In this document: piece after piece, positions 6,954 to 8,292 of the stretch
Position numbering within the stretch: the stretch's first letter is position 1
Layout: each line of letters starts with the position of its first letter
Assembly (NCBI GenBank): GCA_028717165.1
Contig: JAQUOK010000106.1
Location: 1-8,292 of the forward strand
Direction: 5' to 3'
DNA: 8,292 bases
Source of the DNA: Victivallaceae bacterium
GTDB taxonomy: Bacteria > Verrucomicrobiota > Lentisphaeria > Victivallales > Victivallaceae
Made by a program: the position numbers and the translations under genes
Notes under the pieces: model-generated
Databases searched by the model: none
What the model saw: only the letters and a program-made list of their open reading frames with translations
What the model was told of the DNA's origin: nothing

Positions 6954-8055
6954 AAATACGGGGTCTGAAAGTAATGCTTGTCTGCTCGTATTAATTGATT
7001 CCGGCGGCAACCATTGGAAAAGGATAATTGTCCGGGAAACAATATTTGCCGCTTTGGAGCATTATGGGATACCGTATCGGGTTTTGGATATGGCAGAACA
7101 TAAATTGACCGGAGAGGACTTATCGGGATGCGCCGGCGTTTTAATTGCCCAGCAGGATATCGGCAAACGATTTTCAGGGAAAGATGTTAGTTTGTTGAAG
7201 GAAGCCGTCAGTAACGGCCTCGGCTTGATCAATTTTGATAACAGCCTCAGAAATTATCCCCGCGCATATTATGAAATTTTCGGCTTCGAAAAATTAAATC
7301 CGGCTCCTTATGCCACTAATATTCTATCAATAAAAAGCAACGGTCATTATATTACCGGGATGCGGAGAGAAAATCCTGATTTTTATAATTTAAAGAAAAT
7401 GATATCCGCTACGCTTGTGGAAAAGCATGGGGAAAACGTTCATATTTGCGCAGAAGCCGTTTTGGGTAAAGAACAACTGATTTATACCAGACATCTGGTT
7501 CCCGGCGGAACTTATGAGCCCGGCAGTTATCCAATCGTGCTTGCGGCAGATTACGGGAAAGGTAAAGCCGTACAATTTTTAGTCAGCCCCAAGCTATGGC
7601 TGAATGGGATTATGGGACATGCAAGGGGCATTGATGATTTGTTCTGGAGATCAATTATCTGGACGGTCCGCAAACCGTTTGCGGCAAACATCATCCCGCC
7701 GTTTATCACTATGTCGTTTGACGATTCCCGCGGACTCTACGATTTTGAATATCTGGAAACAGCCAATCAATACGGCTACAAGCCTTTGTGCTCATTGCTC
7801 ATAAGGGATGTGCCAGAACGGCTTTTCAGCAAAATCAGAAAACTATATGCTGAAGGTAAATCAATCTTCAACACGCATGCGTTGGATTATTACAATCTTC
7901 TGGCATTTGATTTCGGAAGAGGTGAATATTCTCACAAAAAATTGCAGGAAATATTCTCATACGAAGATGAATGGTGGAAACGGGCCGGATTCAGGCAATC
8001 AATGGTAATCGTTTTCACTGGGGAGAATATGGGACAAACGCATTGCCTTTCCTGA
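6943..8055 (+). CDS. GATase-like plus polysaccharide-deacetylase-like protein, frame broken near its C-terminal part
   Basis: The open frame gives 370 residues, but the last 15-20 (after about WWKRAGFRQ, 345-352) look like out-of-frame translation ending in an early TGA at 8053-8055. Residues about 1-245 resemble a class I glutamine-amidotransferase-like (ThuA/flavodoxin-like) domain: IIVRETIFAALEHYGIPYRV (28-47), GVLIAQ (65-70), GLGLINFDN (92-100) and GKGKAVQF (205-212). The usual nucleophile Cys is missing, so that domain is probably not an amidotransferase. From about 253, FITMSFDDSRG (254-264) resembles the NodB deacetylase metal motif, with Asp260/Asp261, and NTHALDYYNLL (310-320) supplies a candidate metal-binding His312. 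The ATG at 6943 has a good SD (AAAAGGA, 6927-6933) and overlaps the membrane-protein gene by 11 bases. There is no signal peptide, so it is likely cytoplasmic. Treat it as the first part of a frameshifted gene. Confidence 0.7.
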   Translation: MYSKNTGSESNACLLVLIDSGGNHWKRIIVRETIFAALEHYGIPYRVLDMAEHKLTGEDLSGCAGVLIAQQDIGKRFSGKDVSLLKEAVSNGLGLINFDNSLRNYPRAYYEIFGFEKLNPAPYATNILSIKSNGHYITGMRRENPDFYNLKKMISATLVEKHGENVHICAEAVLGKEQLIYTRHLVPGGTYEPGSYPIVLAADYGKGKAVQFLVSPKLWLNGIMGHARGIDDLFWRSIIWTVRKPFAANIIPPFITMSFDDSRGLYDFEYLETANQYGYKPLCSLLIRDVPERLFSKIRKLYAEGKSIFNTHALDYYNLLAFDFGRGEYSHKKLQEIFSYEDEWWKRAGFRQSMVIVFTGENMGQTHCLS

Positions 8056-8292
8056 AAAAACGGAAGCGAAATTATTTTTGTCCGGCCTTGCAGATGGGAG
8101 AGTTGAAAACAGATATGTACTTGGAAAAAGGGTATTATCCTTATAACCTGCAAACTCGTTATTATGATGATCTGCCGGACGGAAAAGATTTCTTTGCTTA
8201 TGCCAGTATGGATGACCGGCATCAGGAAGATTTTCTTGCGGGCTGCACCACTTATCTGAAAGAACGTGATCACAATGATGTTGAAAAGGCGG
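7971..8292 (+). pseudogene. Downstream part of the frameshifted deacetylase-like gene, running off the window
   Basis: A different frame opens after a TGA at 7968-7970 and stays open for 107 codons to the right edge. From about 7998 it reads as convincing protein: INGNRFHWGEYGTNALPFL, KRNYFCPALQMGELKTDMYL and KDFFAYASMDDRHQEDF. This continues the deacetylase-like region of the preceding frame. The composition, with many aromatic and charged residues, matches the upstream part of the same gene. Rejoining the two frames needs one missing base (or two extra) somewhere between 7971 and 8055, most plausibly around 7990-8010. The ATG at 7971 could in principle begin a separate gene, but it has no good SD and lies inside the previous coding sequence, so a single broken gene is the simpler reading. 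Sequencing error and true mutation cannot be told apart here. Confidence 0.65.

Noticed and set aside
7971..8055. Programmed -1 ribosomal frameshifting in the last gene
   Set aside because: No slippery heptamer in the correct phase within the overlap; the CGTTTTC run at 8007-8013 does not fit the X-XXY-YYZ pattern.
1..8292. CRISPR arrays, tRNA or rRNA genes
   Set aside because: No regularly spaced repeats and no tRNA- or rRNA-like sequence noticed by eye on either strand.

Overview
The window looks like an accessory metabolic locus from a bacterium that uses ordinary sigma70-type promoters and Shine-Dalgarno (SD) initiation. Every intact gene is on the + strand. The style (a LacI-type regulator beside a long run of Gfo/Idh/MocA, DegT, beta-propeller and deacetylase-like genes with moderate GC) reminds me of the PVC group, for example Lentisphaerota/Victivallales or Verrucomicrobiota. 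The visible SD sequences and the TTGAAA/TATAAT promoter argue against Bacteroidota. This placement is an impression, not a demonstrated fact; no rRNA or marker gene is present.

Layout: 1-437 has no recognisable gene. It holds a GC-rich hairpin near the left edge, a short stretch resembling the end of an insertion sequence, and an AT-rich segment that probably carries the promoter of the first gene. 438-1487 encodes a LacI/GalR-family regulator. The 117-base gap that follows holds a near-consensus promoter (TTGAAA, 17 bases, TATAAT) with two operator-like AAACGRTT elements, one over the -35 and one just after the -10. From 1605 to the right edge six genes are packed head to tail, with a 4-base gap and then overlaps of 4, 29, 19 and 11 bases: a DegT-type PLP sugar aminotransferase, a Gfo/Idh/MocA NAD(P)-dependent dehydrogenase, a protein with a divergent nucleotidyltransferase-like motif, a cytoplasmic beta-propeller, a polytopic membrane protein, and a GATase-like/polysaccharide-deacetylase-like protein. 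The last gene's reading frame breaks near position 8000 and resumes in another frame that stays open to the window edge.

Working model (inference): the regulator senses a sugar or related metabolite and controls the operon. The dehydrogenase makes a keto group on a sugar or cyclitol, and the aminotransferase converts it to an amine. The nucleotidyltransferase-like protein may transfer a nucleotide to the product or a related molecule, and the last gene may act on an N-acetyl or glycan substrate. A LacI-family regulator with a DegT aminotransferase and a Gfo/Idh dehydrogenase resembles the Bacillus subtilis ntdR-ntdABC kanosamine locus in outline, but the NtdB-type phosphatase is absent and the other four genes are not part of that system. 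I know of no described pathway with this exact gene set, so the operon as a whole is the most interesting item here.
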